DNA of 64,000 nucleotides from positions 71,935 through 135,934 of the forward strand of contig JAYPAN010000002.1 of the NCBI GenBank assembly GCA_038123715.1, in the 5' to 3' direction. A program made the translations under genes and the position numbers. Source of the DNA: JAYPAN01 sp038123715. Its GTDB lineage: Bacteria; Pseudomonadota; Alphaproteobacteria; RS24. The notes beneath the pieces were generated by a model, which did not search any database, was not told the origin of the DNA, and saw only the letters and a list, made by a program, of their open reading frames with translations. Shown one piece after another: positions 53,427 through 63,133 of this stretch (positions are counted from its first letter, which is position 1; each line of letters starts with the position of its first letter).

Positions 53427-53768
53427 GCGGTGTGATGCGTTTTCGTTAAGATTTTTTTTATTTGTCGGCAGTTAATGACGCGGCATTTATTGGTATTGGT
53501 GGGCGGAGGCCGGAAACCGGCGGGCAAAAGCCCGCCGGCGCCGTATTTCTCACCCGGGCGGACAGGCCGCGCCGGCAGGTGGGAATAACCGGGGCTGACC
53601 CACGGGTGAAATCGGCCGCACTAACCAGTGCGTGTGTCATTTGATAGCTTCGCGTGACAATTGCAATACCCATATTTTCAATAAAAACAATGGGTTAAAG
53701 ATATTTTCATCCAGTTAAATTATTGCGCTTCTATCCACCCCAAACCCGCAGGTTTCAGACCTTCGCCG
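53427..53768. other. 342-bp region with GC-rich, possibly structured core
   Basis: Between the groES promoter and the SDR gene lies a stretch with many inverted repeats at about 53505-53640: GCCGG-AAA-CCGGC, GGCGGGC-AAAA-GCCCGCC and CGCACT-AACC-AGTGCG. AT-rich DNA flanks it on both sides. It could be a structured RNA or the remains of a repeat element. I cannot match it to tRNA, tmRNA, RNase P, SRP or a riboswitch class by eye. Short open frames on both strands look non-coding. Confidence 0.4.
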
Positions 53769-54533
53769 TCAGGTAATTGTTTGACCTCCGTCAATCACCA
53801 CTTGCTGACCGGTCATAAACGCTCCGGCCTCACTTGCCAAAAACACCGCCGCACCGGCAATTTCATCAGGCGCGCCAATTCGCTTAAGCGGCGTGGTGGC
53901 CGTCGATTGCTTGAGAATATCGGGATTGTCCCACAATGCCTGGGCGAAATAGGTTTTAATAAGCCCCGGCGCAATCGCATTGGCGCGGATATTGTGGCCG
54001 CCATGCTCAACCGCGATATTACGCGCAAGCTGGAAATCTGCCGCTTTGGAAATGCCGTAAGTGCCAAGCACAGCCGAGCCTTTCAGCCCGCCAATTGACG
54101 AAATAATGATGATTGACCCATCCTTGCGCTCAATCATTTCCGGCAGCACCATATTGCACAGCCAATGATTGGATTTGACATTGCTGCCCATGATTTTGTC
54201 AAACGCATCATCCGGGCAATCGGCGGCGGGGCCGAAATACGGGTTGACCGCCGCATTGCAGACCAGAATATCGACTTGGCCGAAATGTTCGCGGGTTTTA
54301 TCGACGAGATTTTGCAATTGCTCTTTTTCACCGATATTGCAGGCCACGGTCAGCGCCCGACCGGGATATTGCTCATTGATAGAATTGGTCACTTCATCGC
54401 AAGCCGGAGCCTTGCGGCTTGAAACAACCACATTGGCACCATGCTCGGCCATGCGACGGGCAATGGCTTCCCCGATACCGCGCGACGCGCCGGTAACGAT
54501 TGCTGTTTTTCCGCTTAAATCAAATAATGTCAT
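53769..54533 (-). CDS. Short-chain dehydrogenase/reductase
   Basis: This is a 254-residue NAD(P)-dependent oxidoreductase of the classical SDR family. The cofactor motif TGASRGIGEAIARR, NAAVNPYFGP, and the catalytic Ser-Tyr-Lys (IISSIGGLKGSAVLGTYGISKAA, in part) are present; the C-terminal QQVVIDGGQTIT is typical. SRKAPACDEVTNSI after the second strand suggests NADP preference through the Ser-Arg pair. The substrate is unknown. GAGGGA stands before the ATG. Divergent from the HAD gene. Confidence 0.92.
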   Translation of the reverse strand: MTLFDLSGKTAIVTGASRGIGEAIARRMAEHGANVVVSSRKAPACDEVTNSINEQYPGRALTVACNIGEKEQLQNLVDKTREHFGQVDILVCNAAVNPYFGPAADCPDDAFDKIMGSNVKSNHWLCNMVLPEMIERKDGSIIIISSIGGLKGSAVLGTYGISKAADFQLARNIAVEHGGHNIRANAIAPGLIKTYFAQALWDNPDILKQSTATTPLKRIGAPDEIAGAAVFLASEAGAFMTGQQVVIDGGQTIT

Positions 54534-54643
54534 GATGTTCTCCCTCGCTTGACATTGACTGGTGCAAAGCTATCACATTAAGAAGAGGGCGCAAGGCCGA
54601 GCTTGCCGAAACCGGCTCGAAGGTCATTCGAAAGGGTCATATC

Positions 54644-55516
54644 ATGCACGAACGGACTGTTTCATCACCCGTGCCACAGCCGGTCGCCGGTTTAGCCGCA
54701 TTGCGTGAAAGCTATAACGCGCTGCTCTGCGATGTGTGGGGCGTGTTGCATAATGGCCGCCAAGCCTTTGACGGGGCTTATGATTGCTTGAAAAACTGGC
54801 GTGATGGCGGCGGCAAAGTGCTGCTTTTGTCTAATGCGCCGCGTCCCGGGCGCACCGTTGCCGCCCAGCTTGACCGCATGGGTGTGGCCGGTGATGCTTT
54901 TGACGCCGTGCTGACATCCGGCGATGTGGCGCAGCAAATGACATTGCAAAGAATTAAAGACGGGCAGCGCTGTTTTCATGTCGGGCCGGACAAAGACATG
55001 GATTTGATTGAAGACGCCAAGATTCCGATAAGCGGGTTGGAAGAAGCCGATTTCATCCTGTTTACCGGCATGTATGATGATGATGTCGAAACCCCTGATG
55101 ATTACCGCGACATGATGGCGACATGGCAGGCGCGCAATCTGCCGGTTTTATGCGCCAATCCCGACCGCAAAGTGCAAATGGCCGATAAGGTGATTTACTG
55201 CGCCGGGGCGGTGGCGGAACTCTATGAACAAGCCGGTGGCGAGGTGGTCTGGCTCGGCAAGCCCTATCTGCCGGTTTACACGCAAGCCCGCGAAAAACTG
55301 GCCGCCATGCTGGATGAGCCGAAGATTCTGGCGGTTGGGGATGGCCCGAAAACCGATATTCCCGGCGCTGCCAATGCCGGACTTGATGCGCTGTTTATTT
55401 CCGGCGGTCTGGCCGGAGCGTCCGGCCATGCCATTGACACGCCGGAAGAAATTGCCGCCCTGCTGGCTGAGGAAAACACCTTCGCCCATTATGCCATGCG
55501 CCATCTTGTCTGGTAG
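54644..55516 (+). CDS. TIGR01459-type HAD hydrolase
   Basis: This is a 290-residue phosphatase-like protein of the NagD/class IIA HAD group. The nucleophile is Asp30 in LLCDVWGVLHNG, motif 2 is LLLSNAPRPGR, and the late metal motif is AVGDGPKTDIPGAANAG. This group, found mainly in Alphaproteobacteria, has no proven substrate. It lies just before ribF and ileS, as in many relatives. AAAGGG stands before the ATG. Confidence 0.9.
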   Translation: MHERTVSSPVPQPVAGLAALRESYNALLCDVWGVLHNGRQAFDGAYDCLKNWRDGGGKVLLLSNAPRPGRTVAAQLDRMGVAGDAFDAVLTSGDVAQQMTLQRIKDGQRCFHVGPDKDMDLIEDAKIPISGLEEADFILFTGMYDDDVETPDDYRDMMATWQARNLPVLCANPDRKVQMADKVIYCAGAVAELYEQAGGEVVWLGKPYLPVYTQAREKLAAMLDEPKILAVGDGPKTDIPGAANAGLDALFISGGLAGASGHAIDTPEEIAALLAEENTFAHYAMRHLVW

Positions 55517-55571
55517 CCGCGGACGCGATAAAACCAATCAGACAAGATATTTGACCATTTGAAAGCCCTCC

Positions 55572-56555
55572 ATGCCGGTTGCTCCGCTTACCCATCCCGC
55601 CCTGTATCGCGACCTTGCCGATCTGCCGGATAAATGGCGCGGCAATGTGCTGGCCATTGGCAATTTTGACGGCGTGCATTTGGGTCATCATGCGGTTATC
55701 GCCAATGCCCGCGCCCATGCTGACAAACTTGGCTGCCCGCTTGGTGTGATTTTGTTTGACCCGCATCCGCGCCGCTTTTTCGCGCCCGATGCGCCGAGCT
55801 TCCGTCTGACCCGCATTGTCACCCGCGCCCGTTTGTTGGAGGCTGCCGGCGTTGATTTCACTCTCGCTTTGCCGTTTGACGCGCGCATGGCCTCTTGCGA
55901 GGCGGAAGATTTTATCACCGGGCTTTTGGTCGGGGACTTGCAAGCCAAATCCATCGCCATTGGCCATGACTTCCGCTTTGGCAAAGGCCGGCGCGGCGAT
56001 ATCACCATGTTGCAGGCGTTTGGCGCGACGCATGGATTTGACGTGGTGACAACGCAGGCGATTTTGCAGCCCGATAATGAAACCCCCTATTCTTCTTCTG
56101 CGATTAGACAATATCTGCGCGACGGCGCGCCGGAAAAGGCGGCAAGCCTGCTCGGCCATGACTGGGCATTGGAAGGCGAAATAACCACCGGCGACCGGCG
56201 CGGCCATACAATCGGCTTTGCCACCGCCAATATGGAATTGGATGATTATCTGCATCCGGCCTTTGGTGTGTATGCGGTGCGCGCCCAAATCATGACCGGC
56301 GCGCTGGCCGGGCAATGGTTTGACGGCGTGGCCAATCTTGGTATGCGCCCGACCGTCGGCACGCCGCAACCGCGTCTGGAAACCCATTTATTTGATTTTG
56401 AGGCCGATATTTACGGCCAGTATATGTCGGTGGCGCTGATTGATTTCATCCGGCCGGAGCAAAAATTTGACGGGCTGGACAGTTTGAAAGCGCAAATTGC
56501 CCGCGACAGCGAAACCGCGCGCGAACGGCTTGCCGCCCGCGCCGCCGCTTGCTAA
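55572..56555 (+). CDS. ribF: Bifunctional riboflavin kinase/FAD synthetase
   Basis: This 327-residue enzyme makes FMN and FAD. The adenylyltransferase half has AIGNFDGVHLGHHAVI and FDPHPRRFFAPDAP and DFRFGKGRRGD; the kinase half has ITTGDRRGHTIGFATANMEL (in part), GVYAVRA, GVANLGMRPTVG and LETHLFDFEADIYG. It lies upstream of ileS in the usual ribF-ileS-lspA order; the ileS start is 31 bp downstream. Confidence 0.96.
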   Translation: MPVAPLTHPALYRDLADLPDKWRGNVLAIGNFDGVHLGHHAVIANARAHADKLGCPLGVILFDPHPRRFFAPDAPSFRLTRIVTRARLLEAAGVDFTLALPFDARMASCEAEDFITGLLVGDLQAKSIAIGHDFRFGKGRRGDITMLQAFGATHGFDVVTTQAILQPDNETPYSSSAIRQYLRDGAPEKAASLLGHDWALEGEITTGDRRGHTIGFATANMELDDYLHPAFGVYAVRAQIMTGALAGQWFDGVANLGMRPTVGTPQPRLETHLFDFEADIYGQYMSVALIDFIRPEQKFDGLDSLKAQIARDSETARERLAARAAAC

Positions 56556-56586
56556 ACCTGCGGCACAAGCATTGATGAAAGAGTCC

Positions 56587-59418
56587 ATGACAGATAATTC
56601 AACAGATGAGACGGGCGCGCGCGACTATCGCGATACGCTGAACCTGCCGCAAACCGAGTTTCCGATGAAAGCCGGTTTGCCCAAGCGTGAGCCGGAGCTG
56701 CTCGCTTGGTGGCAGGAAATCGGCCTGTATGACGCCTTGCGCGCGCAAAGCGCCGGACGCGAGAAATTCATCCTGCATGACGGCCCGCCCTATGCCAATG
56801 GCGATATTCATATCGGCCATGCGCTGAATAAAATCATTAAGGATGTCATCGTCAAATCGCATCAAATGATGGGCTATGATGCGGTTTATGTGCCGGGCTG
56901 GGATTGTCACGGCCTGCCGATTGAATGGAAAATAGAAGAACAATATCGCATTAAGGGCTTGGACAAGGACGCGGTGGATGCCAGTGAGTTTCGCAATGAA
57001 TGTCGCCGCTTTGCCGAAAATTGGGTGCGCGTGCAATCGGAACAATTTCAGCGTCTCGGCATTTTTGGTGATTGGGACAATCCCTACACCACCATGTCAT
57101 TTGAGGCTGAAGCGACGATTGTCAGCGAGTTTCAGAAATTCATCATGGATGGCAGCCTGTATCGCGGCTCCAAGCCGGTCATGTGGTCTGTGGTCGAAAA
57201 AACCGCTTTGGCCGAGGCCGAGGTTGAATATGAAGAGCATGTCTCGCCAACCGTCTTTGTCAAATTTCCGGTGACAAATAAGGGCGGCAATGACATGCCC
57301 GATAATGCCCATGCGGTTATCTGGACAACAACGCCGTGGACATTGCCCGGCAATCGCGCCATTGGCTTTTCACCCAATCTGACTTACGGGCTGTATCAGG
57401 CCGGTTCGGCGAATCTGGTCTTGTGCGATGCGCTGGCGGCGCAGGTGATGGCGGCGGCGCAGATTGAGACATTCGTCCGACTTGGCGACATTGACCCGAC
57501 CGGAATGGTTTGCGCCCACCCATTTGTCGGGCAGGGCTATAATTTCGACGTGCCGCTTCTGGCCGGTGATTTTGTCACCGATGAAACCGGCACCGGACTG
57601 GTGCATCTGGCGCCGGGGCATGGGCAGGATGATTTTGAACTGTGCTTGAAACACAATATCGAAGTGCCGTTCACCATTGATGAGGCGGGTATTTATCTTG
57701 ACAGCGTGCCGCTTTTTGCCGGGGCTTTTGTGATGGATGCCAAGGGCAAGGATGGCAATGCCAATGGCAAAGTCATCGGCGCGCTGGTTGAGGCCGATGC
57801 GCTGCTCGCCAAGGGCAAATTACGCCACCAATATCCGCATAGCTGGCGGTCAAAAGCGCCGCTGATTTTCCGCAATACGCCGCAATGGTTTATCTCAATG
57901 AGCCATACCGGCTTGCGCGACAAGGCACTGGCCGCCATTGACAAAGTCAATTGGTATCCCAAAACAGGTCGCAACCGCCTGCAATCCATGATTGAAAACC
58001 GCCCGGATTGGGTGGTGTCGCGCCAACGCGCCTGGGGTGTCCCGCTGACGATTTTCGTCAACCGCAAAACCGGCAAATTGCTGCGCGACGAAGCGGTGAA
58101 TGAGCGCATTGTCGCCGCCTGTCGCGCCCAAGGCGCGGATGCTTGGTTCAATACCGACCCGCAAGTCTTTCTTGGTGACGCCTATAAGGGCGAAGATTAC
58201 GAGCAAGTAACCGATATTCTCGATGTCTGGTTTGACAGCGGTGTGACCCATGCTTTTGTGCTGGAAGCGCGCGACGATTTGCACTGGCCGGCTGATGTGT
58301 ATTTTGAAGGCTCCGACCAGCATCGCGGCTGGTTTCAGTCATCTCTTTTAGAAGCCTGTGCCACACGCGGCACAGCGCCCTATAAAAACGTCGTCACGCA
58401 CGGCTTTACCATGGATGAAAAGGGCAAGAAAATGTCCAAATCCATTGGTAATGCGGTTGACCCGCATAAGGTGATGGCGCAATCAGGGGCGGAAATTTTG
58501 CGCCTGTGGACGGTGAGTTGCGATTACAGCGAAGACCAGCGTATCGGGCCGGAAATCATCAAGGCCAATACCGACGCCTATCGCAAAATGCGTAATTGCT
58601 TCCGCTTTTTGCTCGGCAATCTGGCGGATTTTTCTGAAGATGAAAAACTGCCCATCGCCGATATGCCGGAGCTGGAACGCTATATGCTGCACCGTTTGGC
58701 CGAGCTGGACGCGCTGGTGCGCGACAATTACCGCCATTTTGATTTCCGCAAAATCTATCAGGCGCTATTTAATTTCATGACGCTGGATTTATCGGCCTTT
58801 TATTTCGACATACGCAAGGACAGCCTGTATTGCGACCTGCCCGACAATCTTGAACGCCGCGCCTGCCGCACCGTAATGGATATGATGTTTCATTGCCTGA
58901 CAAGCTGGCTGGCACCGGTTCTGTCTTTCACCGCAGAGGAAGTCTGGCAAAGCCGCTATGGCCGCGCGCAAGGCTCAGTGCATTTGCAGCTTTTCCCGAC
59001 ACCGGCGTCCGATTGGGTGAATGATGAGCTGGCCGAAAAATGGGGCAATATCCGCAAAATCCGCCGCGTTGTCACCGGCGCGCTGGAAGTCGAGCGCCGA
59101 GAAAAACGCATTGGCTCAAGCCTTGAAGCCGCGCCGATTTTATATATCGACAATGCCGACTGGTTCGCCCTGCTGGACGGGTTGAACATGGCTGATATTT
59201 GCATCACCTCGCAAATTGACATTCGCGCCGAAACGCCACCGGTTGAGGCCTTCACGCTGGATGATGTCGCCGCTGTCGGCGTAGTGCCGGTTTTGGCCGA
59301 GGGGCAAAAATGCCGCCGGTCGTGGAAAATCCTGCCCGATGTCGGCAGTGTGGCGGCCTATCCTGATTTGAGCGCGCGCGACGCCGCCGCCGTGGCCGTG
59401 CTTGACGCCGCCTCCTGA
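56587..59418 (+). CDS. ileS: Isoleucine-tRNA ligase
   Basis: This is a 943-residue class I synthetase. HIGH is in NGDIHIGHALNKI, KMSKS in EKGKKMSKSIGNAVDP, and WTTTPWTLPGNRAIGF belongs to the editing domain. WDCHGLPIEWKIEE and FEGSDQHRGWFQSSLLEA are typical. The start is put at 56587 (MTDNSTDETG) after AAAGAG; the open frame continues upstream into the end of ribF. No mupirocin-resistant (type 2) features are evident. Confidence 0.96.
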   Translation: MTDNSTDETGARDYRDTLNLPQTEFPMKAGLPKREPELLAWWQEIGLYDALRAQSAGREKFILHDGPPYANGDIHIGHALNKIIKDVIVKSHQMMGYDAVYVPGWDCHGLPIEWKIEEQYRIKGLDKDAVDASEFRNECRRFAENWVRVQSEQFQRLGIFGDWDNPYTTMSFEAEATIVSEFQKFIMDGSLYRGSKPVMWSVVEKTALAEAEVEYEEHVSPTVFVKFPVTNKGGNDMPDNAHAVIWTTTPWTLPGNRAIGFSPNLTYGLYQAGSANLVLCDALAAQVMAAAQIETFVRLGDIDPTGMVCAHPFVGQGYNFDVPLLAGDFVTDETGTGLVHLAPGHGQDDFELCLKHNIEVPFTIDEAGIYLDSVPLFAGAFVMDAKGKDGNANGKVIGALVEADALLAKGKLRHQYPHSWRSKAPLIFRNTPQWFISMSHTGLRDKALAAIDKVNWYPKTGRNRLQSMIENRPDWVVSRQRAWGVPLTIFVNRKTGKLLRDEAVNERIVAACRAQGADAWFNTDPQVFLGDAYKGEDYEQVTDILDVWFDSGVTHAFVLEARDDLHWPADVYFEGSDQHRGWFQSSLLEACATRGTAPYKNVVTHGFTMDEKGKKMSKSIGNAVDPHKVMAQSGAEILRLWTVSCDYSEDQRIGPEIIKANTDAYRKMRNCFRFLLGNLADFSEDEKLPIADMPELERYMLHRLAELDALVRDNYRHFDFRKIYQALFNFMTLDLSAFYFDIRKDSLYCDLPDNLERRACRTVMDMMFHCLTSWLAPVLSFTAEEVWQSRYGRAQGSVHLQLFPTPASDWVNDELAEKWGNIRKIRRVVTGALEVERREKRIGSSLEAAPILYIDNADWFALLDGLNMADICITSQIDIRAETPPVEAFTLDDVAAVGVVPVLAEGQKCRRSWKILPDVGSVAAYPDLSARDAAAVAVLDAAS

Positions 59419-59419
59419 G

Positions 59420-59923
59420 ATGACGGCCTTGCCTGAAACAATCAAGCGACCGGTCAGCAGCGCGGCGACTTTGGCAGCAATTATGGCGGGGCTGGATTTG
59501 ACCAGCAAATGGCTGATTGTCTCATTCTTCGGCTTTGAAACCGGTCGTGCGGTTGCGGTTTTGCCGTTTCTTGATTTCACGCTGATATGGAATAGCGGCA
59601 TCAGCTACGGGCTGTTCAGCGAACAGGGCGAAACCGGACGCTATGTGCTGATTGGGGCGACGGTGCTGATTATCGGCTTTATTGGCTGGACAGTGCGAAG
59701 TGTTGAAACGCGGCTGGGCGTGGCTGGTTACGGGCTGATTTTGGGCGGCGCGCTGGGCAATCTGGTTGACCGGCTGGCGCATGGCGCGGTGGTGGATTTC
59801 ATTTCCCTGCACGCGGCGGGTTTTTACTGGTATGTCTTTAATCTGGCCGATGTGTGGATTTGCCTCGGCGTCGCTGTGCTGTTGCTTGATTTCTGGAAAA
59901 ATCCGGCACAAGCAACCAAATAG
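59420..59923 (+). CDS. lspA: Prolipoprotein signal peptidase
   Basis: This 167-residue, four-helix aspartic protease cuts lipoprotein signal peptides. The two catalytic aspartates are in GNLVDRLAHGAVVDFI and NLADVWICLGV; LDLTSKWLIV and WNSGISYGLFS are the other conserved parts. The ATG at 59420 begins one base after the ileS stop; a longer frame starts inside ileS. It matures lipoproteins such as those encoded next at 59995 and 60413. Confidence 0.95.
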   Translation: MTALPETIKRPVSSAATLAAIMAGLDLTSKWLIVSFFGFETGRAVAVLPFLDFTLIWNSGISYGLFSEQGETGRYVLIGATVLIIGFIGWTVRSVETRLGVAGYGLILGGALGNLVDRLAHGAVVDFISLHAAGFYWYVFNLADVWICLGVAVLLLDFWKNPAQATK

Positions 59924-59994
59924 GCAGCGCGCCCTTTGCCGGGCGGCAAATATCGGCTATAGAAGTCCAAGCGGTTTGTTGAAAGGACGAAGCG

Positions 59995-60408
59995 GTGAAA
60001 AACAGCCCTCAAATATCTCCAATCTTGGCAGTCGCCTTGGCCGTCGGCCTGTCGGCTTGCGGCGGCTCGGATTCGCTTGGCTATGGCAAAAATGCGCCGG
60101 ATGAGTTTAATGTGGTCAAGCGCCCGCCGCTTATCATGCCGCCCGATTATAATTTGCGCCCGCCCGGCAGTGGCAAGGCGGTGGCGCTGGATTCGCATCA
60201 AGTGGCGCGGCTCTTGGTGCTGGGCGAAACCGCCGCACCGGTGCCGACTTCGGCGGGTGAAAAATCGCTGCTCGACAAAGCTGCGGACGGGCTTGTTTAT
60301 GGCGACGGGATTCGAGAAAAACTGGTGCATGAGCAACGCGGCACAGCCAGCCTTGAAGCAGCCACCACCGAACAACTTGTGAAGGATGCCTCGGAAACGG
60401 CGCAATAG
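59995..60408 (+). CDS. DUF3035 (BamF-type) lipoprotein
   Basis: This is a 137-residue lipoprotein. The signal and lipobox are LAVALAVGLSACGG, and FNVVKRPPLIMPPDYNLRPP is the signature of the DUF3035 family, which has been linked to the outer-membrane BAM complex in Alphaproteobacteria (BamF). A GTG start at 59995 with AAGGA upstream is used. It lies after lspA and before an M16 peptidase pair, as in relatives. The BAM role here is by family only. Confidence 0.85.
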   Translation: MKNSPQISPILAVALAVGLSACGGSDSLGYGKNAPDEFNVVKRPPLIMPPDYNLRPPGSGKAVALDSHQVARLLVLGETAAPVPTSAGEKSLLDKAADGLVYGDGIREKLVHEQRGTASLEAATTEQLVKDASETAQ

Positions 60409-60412
60409 TCCG

Positions 60413-61768
60413 ATGGCGACAAGTCTGCGCCATATTCTGTTGGTTGCCATGCTTGGCCTTGTCGCCGCTTGCGACCAGCCCAATCAGAATGATTTGCGGG
60501 TTGAGACCGGCAGGCTTGACAATGGGATGGACATTATTGTCGTGCCGGACAGACGCGCCAATGTTGTCACCCATATGGTCTGGTTCCGCGTTGGCTCGGC
60601 CGATGAGCCGCCGGGCAAATCAGGCATTGCCCATTTCTTTGAACATTTAATGTTTCGCGGCACAAAAAATGTCGCCTCCGGTGCTTTTTCCAAAACCGTG
60701 GCGCGGTTGGGCGGGCAGGATAATGCCTTTACCTCCTATGATTATACTGCCTATTTCCAGCGCATTGCCCGCGACAAGCTGGCAGATATGATGCGGTTGG
60801 AAGCTGATCGGATGCAAAATCTTATCATCAATAAAGACATTGTCGCGGTCGAGCGCGATGTCATTCTTGAAGAACGCTCCATGCGGGTTGATGGCCGCCC
60901 CGCCGCTTTGCTGGGCGAACAAATGCGCGCCAAGCTGCATGAAGGCACGCCCTATGCGATACCGGTGATTGGCTGGCGCGATGAAATTGCCGCCCTCAAT
61001 GCCGAGGATGCCGCCGATTTTTACCGCCGCTTTTACGCACCCGACAATGCGATATTGGTGGTCACCGGCAATATCACTTTGGCCGAGCTGATGCCCTTGG
61101 CGCAGCAATATTATGGCGCGCTTGTGCCAAGCGGTAAGCCGCGCGCGCCGCGCGCCCGCGCCAAGGATTTGCAAGTCGCGCAATGGGATGAGGCGATTAT
61201 CTATCGTGATGAGCGTGTGCGCCAGCCGGTTTGGCAAAGGCTTTACCGCCTGCCGGTTTACACCAAAGAAGCTGCAAGCCGCTTTGCCGCGCTGGATGTC
61301 GCCGCCGAAATACTTGGCGGGGGCAGCACGGCGCGCTTGCATAAAAGGCTGGTGATTGACGAAAAGCGCAGCAGCCAGACTTCCGCCTATGCCGATGTCA
61401 ACCGGCTCGACCATGGCGAGTTCAGCCTCTATACGGATGTGCTGCCGGGCAGTGACATAACGGAAATCAGCGCCATTATGGATGCCGAAATCGCCCGTCT
61501 GATTGACGCGCCGGTCAGCGATGGCGAATTGGCACGGGCGAAAATCCAGCTTGTCTCGGCATTGGTCTATGCGCGCGACAGCCAATATCGCATGGCGCAG
61601 ATATTTGGTCGCGCCGCGTCAATTAACATGTCACCCCAAGAAGTGCTGGACTGGCCGGCACAGGTCGAAGCCGTCACCAAGGCTGATATTCAGGCCGTGA
61701 TGCGCGATATGGTGAAAGCTGAAAACAGCGTGACCGGCTTGCTGCTGCCCAAGGAGGCGCAACCATGA
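60413..61768 (+). CDS. M16 family zinc peptidase, catalytic partner, lipoprotein
   Basis: This is a 451-residue pitrilysin-like peptidase. The inverted zinc motif is in GIAHFFEHLMFRGT (HxxEH), with the downstream glutamate in VILEERSMRVDG. The N-terminus HILLVAMLGLVAACDQP has a lipobox, so the protein is probably anchored in the envelope. The start at 60413 lies 4 bp after the DUF3035 stop. It overlaps the second M16 gene by 4 nt (ATGA), suggesting a heterodimer. Confidence 0.92.
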   Translation: MATSLRHILLVAMLGLVAACDQPNQNDLRVETGRLDNGMDIIVVPDRRANVVTHMVWFRVGSADEPPGKSGIAHFFEHLMFRGTKNVASGAFSKTVARLGGQDNAFTSYDYTAYFQRIARDKLADMMRLEADRMQNLIINKDIVAVERDVILEERSMRVDGRPAALLGEQMRAKLHEGTPYAIPVIGWRDEIAALNAEDAADFYRRFYAPDNAILVVTGNITLAELMPLAQQYYGALVPSGKPRAPRARAKDLQVAQWDEAIIYRDERVRQPVWQRLYRLPVYTKEAASRFAALDVAAEILGGGSTARLHKRLVIDEKRSSQTSAYADVNRLDHGEFSLYTDVLPGSDITEISAIMDAEIARLIDAPVSDGELARAKIQLVSALVYARDSQYRMAQIFGRAASINMSPQEVLDWPAQVEAVTKADIQAVMRDMVKAENSVTGLLLPKEAQP

Positions 61769-63123
61769 CCGCAAGGCCTCGCCTTAATGCCGACAGATTA
61801 TTTGGCGCCATTGCAATTTTGCTGACCTTATTGTCGCTCGCCCTGCGCCCGGCTTATGCCGAGGTGGATGTCACCACAGTTAAAGCCGCCAATGGCGTGT
61901 CGGCTTGGCTGGTGCGCGACACCGCATTGCCGCTTGTTCATATCAAGCTGGCCTGGCGCGGCGGCACGGCGGCAGATCCGGAAAATCTGAACGGGCTGGC
62001 CGCGCTGATGGCCGATTTAATGACGCAAGGTGCCGGTGATATGGACGCGCAAGCCTTTCAGAAAGCCTTGGCTGACAAGGCCATAAAACTTGGCATATCG
62101 GCTGGCCGCGATGATATCAGCATCAGCCTGCAATGTCTGAGCCGCTTTAAGGATGATTGTTTTGCGCTGCTGGAAAAGGCGTTGCACCAACCGCGATTTG
62201 ACGCCGATGCGCTCGAACGCGCCCGCGCCGCACGGCTGGCCGGTCTTGAAAGGCGGCGGCAAAACCCCGCCTCGCTGGCCTATAACGGCTTTTATGAAAA
62301 CGCTTTTCCCAACCACCCCTATGGTGTGTCGCCGGATAGGCAGCAAGCCGGTTTGCAGCGCATCACGGTTGCCGATTTGCGTGACCAATATGAACGCCAT
62401 CTGGCGCGCGACAATGCCCTTGTCGCCATTGTCGGCGATATGAGCCAGAGCGAAACGCGGCGCTTGCTGACCCGCCTGTTTGGCGCATTACCCGAAAACC
62501 ACCGCCTGACCCTGCCCACTTTTGCCAAAATTGAAGCCAAGGCCAAAATGCTGCACCAGACGCGACGCGGGCCGCAAACAACGATTTATTTCGGCCATCA
62601 GGGCATTGGCTATGACCATCCCGATTTTTTCGCGCATTTTGTGATGAACCATATTCTCGGCGGTGGCGGTTTCACCTCGCGGCTGACCGAAGAAGTGCGC
62701 GAGGCGCGCGGGCTGGCCTATAGTGTGGTCAGCTATTTGTCGCCCGGCCAATATGGCAATATCTGGCTTGGCAGTGTCGCCTCCGACAATAAAACAGCGC
62801 AGCAAGCGCTTGATATCATCCGTGGTGAAATGCGGCGTCTGGCCGATGAGGGGGTGAGCGCCGACCGGTTGGCAGCGGCGCAAACCTATCTCACCGGCGC
62901 TTATGCGCTGCGCTTTGACAGTGGCTCCAAAATTGCCGGTCAGCTTATCGGCGTGCGGCTGAACGGCTTGGCGGCTGATTATTTCCAAACCCGCAACGCA
63001 TCTATCCGCGCCGTCACGCCGGCAGATATTCGACGCGCCGCGCGCGCTTTGCTGCAACCCGACCGGCTTATCGTCAGTGCCGTGGGTGGCACGCCCCTTG
63101 AATTGCGCCCCGCAACGCCCTAG
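61765..63123 (+). CDS. M16 family protein, non-catalytic partner
   Basis: This is a 452-residue secreted protein (signal ending near RPAYA, AIAILLTLLSLALRPAYAEV). It has the M16 fold but no HxxEH: the place reads NLNGLAALMADLMTQGAG. The glycine-rich loop GGGGFTSRLTEEVREARGLAYS, which helps bind substrate in the partner's site, is kept (here in pieces). Inactive M16 proteins pair with an active one, as in the mitochondrial processing peptidase. Confidence 0.92.
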   Translation: MTARPRLNADRLFGAIAILLTLLSLALRPAYAEVDVTTVKAANGVSAWLVRDTALPLVHIKLAWRGGTAADPENLNGLAALMADLMTQGAGDMDAQAFQKALADKAIKLGISAGRDDISISLQCLSRFKDDCFALLEKALHQPRFDADALERARAARLAGLERRRQNPASLAYNGFYENAFPNHPYGVSPDRQQAGLQRITVADLRDQYERHLARDNALVAIVGDMSQSETRRLLTRLFGALPENHRLTLPTFAKIEAKAKMLHQTRRGPQTTIYFGHQGIGYDHPDFFAHFVMNHILGGGGFTSRLTEEVREARGLAYSVVSYLSPGQYGNIWLGSVASDNKTAQQALDIIRGEMRRLADEGVSADRLAAAQTYLTGAYALRFDSGSKIAGQLIGVRLNGLAADYFQTRNASIRAVTPADIRRAARALLQPDRLIVSAVGGTPLELRPATP

Positions 63124-63133
63124 CCTTAACCGC

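Noticed and set aside
53462..53673. Short open frames on both strands in the groES upstream region
   Set aside because: They have no ribosome site, and their sequence is that of hairpin DNA read as codons.
55395..56387. 330-codon minus-strand frame opposite the HAD gene and ribF
   Set aside because: It is antisense to two clearly conserved genes and rich in Arg, Gly and His, as shadow frames are.
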